Under the pieces are notes generated by a model that was not told the origin of the DNA, made no database searches, and saw only the letters and a program-made list of their open reading frames with translations. The position numbers and the translations under genes were made by a program. DNA of 64,000 nt from Planifilum sp021793745 (GTDB taxonomy: Bacteria; Bacillota; Bacilli; Thermoactinomycetales; DSM-44946): assembly GCA_937983105.1 (NCBI GenBank), contig CALKAM010000005.1:26448-90447 (forward strand), read 5' to 3'. Positions 32,887-40,903 of this stretch are shown one piece after another (the first letter of the stretch is position 1; every line of letters begins with the position of its first letter).

Positions 32887-34569
32887 TCAATACATCACAC
32901 CGGTGCGGGTGTGGGTCTTTTGGAATTCGGCGGGTGAAGGATCGAAGTATTTCGGATTGTACCTTTTGACAAACCATCCGTTCGGGTGCAGGTAGCCGGA
33001 ACCCCAGGTGGGATCCATGGTCAACCAACGACCATCCACCTTGACCTCCACCCAGGCATGACGGATCCCGTCGGCAATTCCCTCGACGAAGCGGGCCTCC
33101 ATCCCGATCGAGCGCAGGAGGGCGATGGCGAGGAAGGTATAGTCCTGGCAAACTCCCTTTCCCGTTTCCAGGGTTTTCAGGGCACTGTCATCCAGGGCGA
33201 ACTCGTCGTTCCGATACTTTTGCACATCGTAGGTGATATTCTTCGCCACATAATCGTAGATCGCCCTGGCTTTGCTCCGATCGCTTTTCTTGCCGGCGGT
33301 CAACTTCTTGGCCAATTCCTTGATTTTCCGCGAATCGGACTGAATTCCCCGGGACGGCAGCAGATACCGCTTATCTTCCTTGGCCGTATTGATCACGGTA
33401 AATTCCGCCACGCTGAAAAATCGAAAGTAATCCCGCCTTTCATCGGTGATTTCCGGCACATTGACGGTCACCCGGTACTTGCCGGGTCCGAAACGCAGCC
33501 AAAACTCCCCGTCAAAGCGATAATTGTCCACCGGGAGAAAATAGGTCGCCTCTTCACCGTCTTTTTTGGTCTGAATAATGAGATGAGTGGTCCGGGCCGC
33601 ATCGGGCGCCTCCGGATCGATCGACCCGGAGATCCGGTATTTCATACGGGCTTTCTCCCCGCCCGCCACGGGATGTTCCAAATGGACTCCGCGCTCTTCA
33701 TACTGTTTATAATATTTGATCGGCTCCCGCTTTTCGGTGGAGGTGTTTTCCACCAGCAGCGTGGCCCCCTGCTGGTAATAGCTTTCCCTGTCCGGGATCG
33801 GAACCATGACGTTTAATTCGTGGGGACCTTTTCCAAAATAAAGCGGAACCTTCACCTCGAACCGGCCGTCCTTCAACCGGACCATCCGCTGCCATTTCTC
33901 GGAGCCTTTTTTCACGAGGACCATGATATAGGGGCTTCCATAGGATTCGGAAATGCTCCCCTTGAGGACAAAGACACCGTCCGCCTTGATGTACCCGGTT
34001 TTCGGCCGGGTCAGTTTCAGCCCCGCTTCCATTCCCGCAGGGGTCCAGCCGATATCCCGCTTGATTTCCGGATTGACATTGACGACTGCAAACCGGGCAA
34101 AGTCGTGGTAATATCCCTCGGACGCTTCGCTCGGCATGCGGACGGTGACGCGATACTCCCCCTTCCCGGCGAACAGCTGCACCTTCTGCCGGAAGGTTCC
34201 GCCTTTGAGGGGCGCGTAGTAGGAAAAATTCTTTCCTCCGAGGAGCCCTTTCCCGCCCTTCTTCTCGATTTCGATCCAAACGTGCTTCGACTTCATCCCC
34301 GCCGTTTTTTCGACCGATCCGGCCACCGTAAAGGAGCTGTTGACCGCAAACTTCTCATAACGGGGTTCCTGAAGCTCGCCGCCGACCTCTTTGGCGTAGG
34401 GTTCCAGTTTTAACGGCTTCAGATCGATCTTTTCGTTTTCCTGCTCCACCAGCTGCTGCCACTTATCCTTTGGTTTTCCGCTGAGAACGCCCAATCCGCT
34501 GCAGGCGGCGGCAGATACAAGGGATAAAATGATCAGGCAAAAAATCACCAACCGAGACCGATGTTTCAC
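32887..34569 (-). CDS. Transglutaminase-domain lipoprotein
   Basis: A 560-residue lipoprotein with a signal peptide ending SAAAC (lipid cysteine C23). Residues 60-390 are three or so repeated beta-sandwich units, each with a G-K-G/P-Y/H-E/R-x-x-V-x-V pattern (GKGEYRVTVRMP, GKGPHELNVMVP, GPGKYRVTVNVP). The C-terminal domain is a papain-fold transglutaminase core with a C-H-D triad in GVCQDYTFLA, RHAWVEV and MDPTWGSG. Such proteins act as surface proteases or crosslinkers, or bind wall components; which applies here is unknown. Confidence 0.85.
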   Translation of the reverse strand: MKHRSRLVIFCLIILSLVSAAACSGLGVLSGKPKDKWQQLVEQENEKIDLKPLKLEPYAKEVGGELQEPRYEKFAVNSSFTVAGSVEKTAGMKSKHVWIEIEKKGGKGLLGGKNFSYYAPLKGGTFRQKVQLFAGKGEYRVTVRMPSEASEGYYHDFARFAVVNVNPEIKRDIGWTPAGMEAGLKLTRPKTGYIKADGVFVLKGSISESYGSPYIMVLVKKGSEKWQRMVRLKDGRFEVKVPLYFGKGPHELNVMVPIPDRESYYQQGATLLVENTSTEKREPIKYYKQYEERGVHLEHPVAGGEKARMKYRISGSIDPEAPDAARTTHLIIQTKKDGEEATYFLPVDNYRFDGEFWLRFGPGKYRVTVNVPEITDERRDYFRFFSVAEFTVINTAKEDKRYLLPSRGIQSDSRKIKELAKKLTAGKKSDRSKARAIYDYVAKNITYDVQKYRNDEFALDDSALKTLETGKGVCQDYTFLAIALLRSIGMEARFVEGIADGIRHAWVEVKVDGRWLTMDPTWGSGYLHPNGWFVKRYNPKYFDPSPAEFQKTHTRTGVMY

Positions 34570-34727
34570 TGACTTTCCCCCATCTTTCCCATTTCTCTTT
34601 TATCGGATCGCTCCGGTAAAAACGAACAGGGAGACGTTTGACCTGCTTGTTTATCGATTTAAACCCCGCACGGATCCCATCAGTAACATTATAACGATTC
34701 TTTCCCGATCCAGCCCCCCTTTTGGGT

Positions 34728-34761
34728 AAAAAAGAGGGATTGCCTTTGAAAAGGCAATCCC
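34728..34761 (-). terminator. Orphan terminator on the minus strand
   Basis: An 11-bp perfect stem (GGGATTGCCTT with its complement) and loop of 4, followed on the minus strand by CTC and six T. No minus-strand gene lies upstream of it in this interval. Confidence 0.75.
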
Positions 34762-34962
34762 CCGAGGGCGAGACCAAGATCATAAGACTCAGTTTCACAA
34801 GCTGAGGCTACCTCTTATTTTACTATGGAACGGGTAAACGATGTTTTTAAAACTTCGACTCTATTCGACATCAGACGACAAATATTACGACCAAAACATG
34901 CCCCTCTTTCGAAAATGTTTTAAAACCTCCCGATGAAAGCCCTTTCGAAGGGGAGATTTTCC

Positions 34963-34990
34963 TTGACACGCGGCCGGTTCCAGGTATGAT
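34963..34990 (+). promoter_or_regulatory. Sigma-A promoter of the HTH-TPR gene
   Basis: Perfect TTGACA (34963-34968), a 16-nt spacer and TATGAT (34985-34990). The leader to the start is about 40 nt. Confidence 0.8.
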
Positions 34991-35037
34991 GGTTTTACAA
35001 GTACCACATCCCGCAGCCAGTTGGGGGGTGACAGCAG

Positions 35038-36408
35038 ATCGGCCTGGGCTACAACATTCGTCGCCGTCGGAAAACCCTGGGCATGACCCAAAGACAGTTG
35101 GCGGAGGGAATCATCTCCGTTCCCTATCTCAGCCTGATCGAAAATGAAAAGGCAACGCCCGGTGAGGATATTTTAAAACTGCTGGCAGGGCGGCTGAAAA
35201 CGGATCCGGAAACGCTGATGGGGATTCGGGACGCCAAAAAGGAGAAGCAGTTTCGGGAATTGGTGGAGCGGGCCCGAACGGCCCTGAATTACGAGGAACA
35301 TGACACCTCCGAAGAAACGATTCAGTCCCTGCGTTCCCTGGCCTCCACCGTTTCGGATCCCGATCTGCTGGTTCAGATCGAACTGCTGGAACTCAACCTG
35401 TTGGAACACCGAAGCAGCCCCGACCATTCCCAGAAATTGCTGGAACAGTTTGAAGAGCGGTGGAAATCCTATTTGGAGTGCCCCGCCATCCGGGTGCCCT
35501 ACCTGCGTGTCAAGGGAAACATCCAATACCGGAGAGGACACTTTGAAAAGGCGCTCCATCATTACCTGGCGGCGAAACGATTGCTCCCCGAAATTACAGA
35601 TGATATCGAAAAGGGTTACGTTTACAGCAATCTCGGAAAAACCTATGTCCTCCTGGCCAACCCGTCGATCGGAATCCTTTACGCGGACAAAGCCCTGGAG
35701 ATCATGAACCGGCACGACCGTCTGCTGGAAGTGTGCAATCTTTTGCATCTCAAGGGAACCTGCCTCTGCTACATCAAAGAATACCAAGAAGCGATCCTTC
35801 TGTTTGAACGGATTATCCGCATGTGCAATCATTTCCTCCTTTGTCATCTGTACGCTTCCAGGGCCTACCACGGGATGGGCATCTGTCATATGAAGTGCGG
35901 CGACTACCGCACTGCCATTCGGCTCTTTCACCAATCGATCCGGGTGGGCGATCCGAAAAAGTTGCCGGACTGGGAAATCGGAGTGGTCCACCAATCCCTC
36001 GGGTACACCTTTCTGAGCACAGGCGACCTGAAGAAAGCCAAACGATATATTAAATCCGCGATGAAGCGGTTGAGGGAACGGTCCAATTTGTATGCGGAAT
36101 GCCTGGTTTACCTCGGCATGATCTACCATGCAGAGGGGAATCTCAGGCGCTTTGAATCCTGCTATCGCCTGGCGATCGAAATGTTTCTCTCCCTCGGCAT
36201 TTATGAAAAGACAGCCCGGACCGCTCAAACCCTCGGCCAGTTTTTAAGTGAGGCGGGCCAACCGCAGGAAGCCGTCAAGTACTTGACCATCGCCGCCGAA
36301 AATTACGGCCGGCTGATTCCGCCCATCGACTTCGACTCCGAATTGCCGGAATCGGTCATCGCCCGCCGCACAACCCAACGACCCTTCAGCCGCTTTGAAG
36401 GAAGATGA
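35038..36408 (+). CDS. Xre-HTH and TPR-repeat regulator (AUC start proposed)
   Basis: A 456-residue cytosolic protein. Residues 1-60 form a Cro/C1-type HTH (GLGYNIRRRRKTLGMTQRQL, then ISVPYLSLIENEKATPGEDI). The rest is tetratricopeptide-like repeats from residue 75 to 440 (for example YVYSNLGKTYVLLANPSIGI, AYHGMGICHMKCGDYRTAIR). This is the architecture of RRNPP peptide-sensing regulators such as NprR and PlcR. An ATG at 35083 would cut off the first HTH helices. No ATG, GTG or TTG lies between the stop at 35029 and that ATG, while GGGGGTGA stands exactly 9 nt before an in-frame ATC at 35038. CTG 35044 is a second option. It heads the YheC/D and HipA-like genes. Confidence 0.8.
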   Translation: MGLGYNIRRRRKTLGMTQRQLAEGIISVPYLSLIENEKATPGEDILKLLAGRLKTDPETLMGIRDAKKEKQFRELVERARTALNYEEHDTSEETIQSLRSLASTVSDPDLLVQIELLELNLLEHRSSPDHSQKLLEQFEERWKSYLECPAIRVPYLRVKGNIQYRRGHFEKALHHYLAAKRLLPEITDDIEKGYVYSNLGKTYVLLANPSIGILYADKALEIMNRHDRLLEVCNLLHLKGTCLCYIKEYQEAILLFERIIRMCNHFLLCHLYASRAYHGMGICHMKCGDYRTAIRLFHQSIRVGDPKKLPDWEIGVVHQSLGYTFLSTGDLKKAKRYIKSAMKRLRERSNLYAECLVYLGMIYHAEGNLRRFESCYRLAIEMFLSLGIYEKTARTAQTLGQFLSEAGQPQEAVKYLTIAAENYGRLIPPIDFDSELPESVIARRTTQRPFSRFEGR

Positions 36409-36629
36409 TATACCCGTTTTCCGTCCCTTTCCCCTTCTTTTATCCCCCTTTGTCTCAATTCTCCGAAAAAAGGCCGGCCCTCGGCGCGGCTGAGATCTCC
36501 TGGCCATAGAAGCTGTCGGGATGCCGAACCCATCGACCGGTATGCGAAAGCGGATATTGTTGAAGCCCCCTTGTCTGCCTATACCACGATCCTCTGAAAA
36601 CATAAGTTGGCAGAAAGGGGGTGTTTCAT

Positions 36630-37718
36630 TTGATAAAGCACTCCGTCGGAATTTTATTGGCTCGTCCCGTACTAAAGCGAATTGTTTCAAAAAAACCGAC
36701 CCATGAGCGGGCGGAACTTTATTTTGAATGCGGAAATCGAATCGGCATCAGCCCCATCCTGTTTGACCTGCGAGGTTTGGACCTTCAGCAGGGACAAGTG
36801 TCGGGATTTGTCTGGGATCCGTCCGAGAAGCGATATATACGCGCCGTCCAACCCATTCCCCCGGTGATCCACAAACGAATATTGTCAACCTCCCCGAAAC
36901 TGGCCACCCTTTCCCGGCACTTGGGCAAAGGATTGTTTAATCCTCCGATCAACCGCAACAAATGGCGGATTCACCATTTGCTCCAGCAAAACGCCCGTCT
37001 CCGGCCCCACCTTCCCGATACCCGTCAAGGATGCGATGGGGATTCGGTTCTGAAAATGTTTCAGAGGCATCCCGCGATCTTTATCAAACCCGTTTGTGGA
37101 TCCCTCGGGCATGATATCCTCAAAATCGAAGCTATGGGCGAAGGCCAATATCTGCTTCAATCCCATCAAAGGAAGGGACAAACGCTTTCCGAGGATCAAT
37201 TGAAAAGGCTTCTCGAAAAAAAATCCTCCAAACGCGGTTATCTCCTCCAGCAGGGCATCCCCTTGGCCAACTATCACGGTTCCCCCTTCGACCTCCGGGT
37301 ATCGGTGCAGAAGGGAGCGGAAGGGCGCTGGCAACTCAGCGGGGTGGTGGCCAAGGTGGCTCCACCAAGGGGAATGCTGACCAACCTTTCCCGGAACGGA
37401 AAGGCCGTCCCGGCAAGGAGCGTTTTATCCCATGCATTTCCCGATAAAAACCCCGAAGAGCTTCTGAAAAAGATCGGAAGCCTGGCTTTGGACGTTTGCC
37501 AAACCTTGGAGGCATCCCATCCCGCTTTTGCCGATGCCGGCTTGGATATCGGGGTCGATGAAAAAGGAAAGCCCTGGTTTATCGAAGTAAACTTCCGGGA
37601 TCTGCGATATTCCTTCCATTCGGCTGGAGAATACCGATTGTTCCAAAATACCTACTTCCACCCCATGTGTTACGCAAAGTTTTTATTATCCTCCCAACAG
37701 CCAAATCCGGCCGTTTAG
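36630..37718 (+). CDS. YheC/YheD-family ATP-grasp spore-associated protein
   Basis: A 362-residue protein of the YheC/YheD endospore coat-associated family. The N-terminal part is beta-rich (GISPILFDLRGLDL). An ATP-grasp core follows, with NKWRIHHLLQQNARLRPHLP, PAIFIKPVCGSLGHDILKIE, DLRVSVQK and WFIEVNFRDL (the metal/ATP-binding end). TTG 36630 is the likely start, as AGAAAGGGGG sits 8-9 nt upstream. It lies between the HTH-TPR gene and the HipA-like gene in one direction. ATP-grasp proteins ligate carboxylates to amines; the substrate of this family is not established. Confidence 0.85.
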   Translation: MIKHSVGILLARPVLKRIVSKKPTHERAELYFECGNRIGISPILFDLRGLDLQQGQVSGFVWDPSEKRYIRAVQPIPPVIHKRILSTSPKLATLSRHLGKGLFNPPINRNKWRIHHLLQQNARLRPHLPDTRQGCDGDSVLKMFQRHPAIFIKPVCGSLGHDILKIEAMGEGQYLLQSHQRKGQTLSEDQLKRLLEKKSSKRGYLLQQGIPLANYHGSPFDLRVSVQKGAEGRWQLSGVVAKVAPPRGMLTNLSRNGKAVPARSVLSHAFPDKNPEELLKKIGSLALDVCQTLEASHPAFADAGLDIGVDEKGKPWFIEVNFRDLRYSFHSAGEYRLFQNTYFHPMCYAKFLLSSQQPNPAV

Positions 37719-37781
37719 CGCGTACCACCGGAGCAAGCCCGAAACCCGTCATAAATTCAATGATAAAAGGATGGTTTAAAC

Positions 37782-38648
37782 ATGACGATACAACCCGTCA
37801 AGCGTATTCGAGGGATGCCCAGGGGGAGTTCCCGTCCGCAACTGATCCTCTTCAGCGACGGACGCCAATATATCGTCAAATTTAAAAACAACCCCGTCCA
37901 AGGAACCCGGGCCCTTGTCAATGAATACGTGGCCGGCAGGCTGGCCCAACTCCTCGGCCTTCCCGTCCCCCCTTTCAAAATCGTGCACATAGGCAAACCA
38001 TTTTTTAAGGAGAATCCCGTTTTGTTCCGATATCGCTTCCGACCCGGCCATCAGTTTGCCAGCCAATTCATTCCCAACTGCCTCAACAAAATCGACAAGG
38101 AGTCTCTGCCCAAATTGAACATTGTCAATCGCAAGCATTTTGCCGGAATCATCGTATTTGATCAATGGGTCAGCAACATTGACCGCAGGAACAGAAACAT
38201 CCTCCTGCGGCCGACATCCCGGGGCCACGACTACCAGCTGTATATGATCGACCAGGGTCACAGTTTTTCCTATTTCGATTATTGGACCCACAAAAGGGAA
38301 TGCCGTTGGACACCGGCGGCCCTTCGATTCCTGCCGCAAAAACTGAAATTGAATGCCTTCTATCGTTGGTGCAAACGGCAGAGTCGCCAGGAAGACTTTG
38401 CCCGCTATCTGGATAAGATTCAGCAGCTGTCGAACAAACAAATCCGTCAAGTCATCGCATCCATCCCAAAGGATTGGAATGTATCGCGGGTGGAAAGAGA
38501 AGCCCTGTACGATTACCTGATCCGAGCGAAAAAAATGCTGCCGGACTTGATCAGACCTTATCTCCAAAAGAACGATGAACAAGCCGGGCAAACCGAAAAA
38601 AAAGCGCAACCCTTCCTGTCGGAAGGGATGCGCCGGACGAAATCCTAA
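37782..38648 (+). CDS. HipA-like kinase
   Basis: A 288-residue protein resembling the short HipA-like kinases of Bacillales. Kinase-like features are a possible ATP lysine K33 (QYIVKFKNN), E48, the catalytic-loop region NIDRRNRNILL (D134, N139) and the metal-binding D157 in MIDQGHSF. It lacks the N-terminal HipA domain, and no HipB antitoxin lies beside it, so a classic toxin-antitoxin pair is not supported. AAAGGATGG precedes the ATG. It follows the YheC/D gene by 63 nt. Its last 45 bases contain the minus-strand terminator of ligA. Confidence 0.72.
   Translation: MTIQPVKRIRGMPRGSSRPQLILFSDGRQYIVKFKNNPVQGTRALVNEYVAGRLAQLLGLPVPPFKIVHIGKPFFKENPVLFRYRFRPGHQFASQFIPNCLNKIDKESLPKLNIVNRKHFAGIIVFDQWVSNIDRRNRNILLRPTSRGHDYQLYMIDQGHSFSYFDYWTHKRECRWTPAALRFLPQKLKLNAFYRWCKRQSRQEDFARYLDKIQQLSNKQIRQVIASIPKDWNVSRVEREALYDYLIRAKKMLPDLIRPYLQKNDEQAGQTEKKAQPFLSEGMRRTKS
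38596..38634 (-). terminator. Terminator of ligA, inside the end of the HipA-like gene
   Basis: A stem GGCGCAnCCCTTCC with its complement (loop of 4), followed on the minus strand by eight T. It lies wholly inside the convergent HipA-like coding sequence. Confidence 0.85.
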
Positions 38649-38771
38649 AATGAAGAGCCTCCCGGGGGATGACATCGCTGATTTTTCCCGTCCCATTTCC
38701 CGGTGATGGGGTCTTTCCGACGTTGACTCCATTCCGTCCTTTGAGAAACTCCCGTTGCCTTACCCCACCAA

Positions 38772-40790
38772 TCAATCCTCCTGTCCCAACATCTCCAGGA
38801 AGGTTTGTTCGTCAATCACCCGGATGCCCAGATCCTGGGCTTTTTTCAGTTTGGAACCCGCCTTTTCACCGGCGATGAGCAAGTCGGTGTTCTTGCTGAC
38901 ACTGCCCGTCACCTTGCCGCCGAGGGCTTCGATCCGATCCGCCGCCTCTTTCCGGCTGAAGTGGCTGAGCGTTCCCGTGAGAACCACGGTTTTCCCGGCA
39001 AAGGGACCTTCCGCCGCCTCCTCCGGCCTCGGCCCCTTGTAGGAGAAATTGACCCCGGCGGCGCGCAGGCGTTCCACCACCTCACGGACCTCGGGCTTGG
39101 CAAAGTAGGTGACGATGCTGTCGGCCATCCGGGGGCCGATCTCGCTGATCGACTCCAACTCCTCCCGGTCCGCCTCCATAATCCGGTCCAGATGCCGGAA
39201 GTGCCGGGCCAGCAACAAAGCCCCCTTCGATCCGACAAACCGGATGCCCAGGCCGAACAGGAGCCGTTCCACCGAGTTCTGCTTGCTCCGCTCGATGGAG
39301 GTGAGGAGGTTCGTCACGGATTTTTCCCCCATCCGCTCCAGGGGGAGCAGGTCCTCTCTTTTCAAGTAATACAGGTCGGCAACGCTGCGAACCAGGCCGG
39401 CCTCAAACAGCTGGGTGACCACCTTCTCCCCCAGGCCCTCGATATTCATCGCGCCCCGGGAGACGAAGTGAATGATTCCCTCCCGGGTCTGCGCCGGACA
39501 CTGGGGGTTGATGCACCGGAGCGCCACCTCGCCGTCCAGGTGGACCAGCCGGCTGCCGCATTCCGGACAGTTTTCGGGCATGCGGTAGGGACGTTCCTCC
39601 CCCGTCCGCCGTTCCGGCAGCACCCCGACGATCTCCGGGATAATGTCCCCCGCTTTCCTCACAAGGACGTGGTCGCCGAGAAGGATCCCCTTTTCCCGGA
39701 TGATATCTTCGTTGTGAAGGGAAGCCCGCTTCACCGTCGTTCCCGCCAGGGTGACGGGATCCAGCAGGGCGGTGGGGGTCACCGCACCGGTTCGGCCCAC
39801 CTTGATCTCGATATCCCGCAGGATCGTCACCGCCTCCTCGGCGGGAAACTTGTAGGCGATGGCCCAGCGGGGGCTTTTGACCGTCGTCCCCAGAACTTCC
39901 CGGAGGGCCAGGTCATCCACCTTGATGACGACGCCGTCGATCTCGTATCCCAGATCGGCGCGCCGCTCCCGCCATTCTTCGATATAGGCCATCACGTCCT
40001 CGATCCGTTCCACCGAGCGCCACTGGGGGTTGACCTTGAAGCCGAGATCCGCCAGGAACCGGAGCGACTCCCCATGGGTGCCGGGCATCTCCTCCCCTTC
40101 CATCCAACCGATCCCGTACACGAAAATGTCCAACGCCCGTTCGGCGGCGAGCCGCGGATCCAACTGGCGCAGGGAACCCGCCGCCGCATTTCGCGGGTTG
40201 GCAAAGAGGGGTTCCCCCCGTTTTTCTTTCTGGGCGTTAATCCGCTGAAACTCCCCTTTGGGCAGAAAGGCCTCCCCCCGCACCTCCAGGGTCACCGGAC
40301 GCCTCAGCCGGAGGGGGAGAGAGCGGATCGTCTTCAGGTTCTGCGTGATGTTCTCCCCGGTCTGTCCGTCGCCGCGGGTGGCCCCCTGAACCAGAACCCC
40401 GTTCTCATATCGGAGGGAGACGGCCAGTCCGTCGATCTTCAGCTCACACACATAGCGCACGCGGTCCACACCGGCCAACCGACGGACCCGCTGATCAAAT
40501 TCCTTCAGATCCTCCTCGTTGAAGGCGTTGCCGAGACTGAGCATGGGAACGGGGTGCTCCACCTTTTCAAAAAAGGGCAGGGGCTCTCCCCCCACCCGTT
40601 GGGTCGGGGAGTCCGGGGTGATCAGATCGGGATGGGATTCCTCCAGCTCAATCAACTCGCGCATCAATCGGTCGTACTCCGCGTCGGTGATGACCGGGTC
40701 ATCGAGGACGTAATAGCGGTAACTGTGTTCCTCGATCTCCCGGCGGAGCTCTTCGATCCGTTTTTCGACTTCTTGCCGGTCCAACGCCAT
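38772..40790 (-). CDS. ligA: NAD-dependent DNA ligase
   Basis: A 672-residue LigA. In order: the Ia domain (HSYRYYVLDDPVITDAEYD), the adenylation domain with catalytic K118 in CELKIDGLAV, the OB fold, a four-cysteine zinc finger (CPECGSRL and CINPQCPAQ), HhH motifs and a C-terminal BRCT domain (GKTVVLTGTLSHFSR). It seals nicks in replication and repair using NAD. ATG 40790 has AGGAGG 4-5 nt upstream; the frame further upstream is not conserved. It follows pcrA as in B. subtilis. The lipoprotein gene yerH/camS, usual after ligA, is absent. Confidence 0.98.
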   Translation of the reverse strand: MALDRQEVEKRIEELRREIEEHSYRYYVLDDPVITDAEYDRLMRELIELEESHPDLITPDSPTQRVGGEPLPFFEKVEHPVPMLSLGNAFNEEDLKEFDQRVRRLAGVDRVRYVCELKIDGLAVSLRYENGVLVQGATRGDGQTGENITQNLKTIRSLPLRLRRPVTLEVRGEAFLPKGEFQRINAQKEKRGEPLFANPRNAAAGSLRQLDPRLAAERALDIFVYGIGWMEGEEMPGTHGESLRFLADLGFKVNPQWRSVERIEDVMAYIEEWRERRADLGYEIDGVVIKVDDLALREVLGTTVKSPRWAIAYKFPAEEAVTILRDIEIKVGRTGAVTPTALLDPVTLAGTTVKRASLHNEDIIREKGILLGDHVLVRKAGDIIPEIVGVLPERRTGEERPYRMPENCPECGSRLVHLDGEVALRCINPQCPAQTREGIIHFVSRGAMNIEGLGEKVVTQLFEAGLVRSVADLYYLKREDLLPLERMGEKSVTNLLTSIERSKQNSVERLLFGLGIRFVGSKGALLLARHFRHLDRIMEADREELESISEIGPRMADSIVTYFAKPEVREVVERLRAAGVNFSYKGPRPEEAAEGPFAGKTVVLTGTLSHFSRKEAADRIEALGGKVTGSVSKNTDLLIAGEKAGSKLKKAQDLGIRVIDEQTFLEMLGQED

Positions 40791-40903
40791 CGGCCTCCTC
40801 TGCATTAACGGATAAAACACGGGGACCCTTCGCCCGATGAAAGCCGGGATGGAAATCGAACCCGCCTCCGGACCCGGAGAAGCCTGCGGCGACGAGCGGG
40901 GGA

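Larger units (their letters stand above)
34570..35037. other. Long intergenic region before the HTH-TPR gene
   Basis: About 470 bases without a convincing gene. It holds a minus-strand terminator (34728-34761) with no gene behind it and a strong plus-strand sigma-A promoter (34963-34990). A TATAAT on the minus strand (34693-34688) may start the transglutaminase transcript. Confidence 0.5.

Noticed and set aside
37782..38648. HipA/HipB toxin-antitoxin module
   Set aside because: No HipB-type gene is adjacent; the upstream HTH protein is a TPR regulator with a separate gene between, and the kinase lacks the HipA N-domain.
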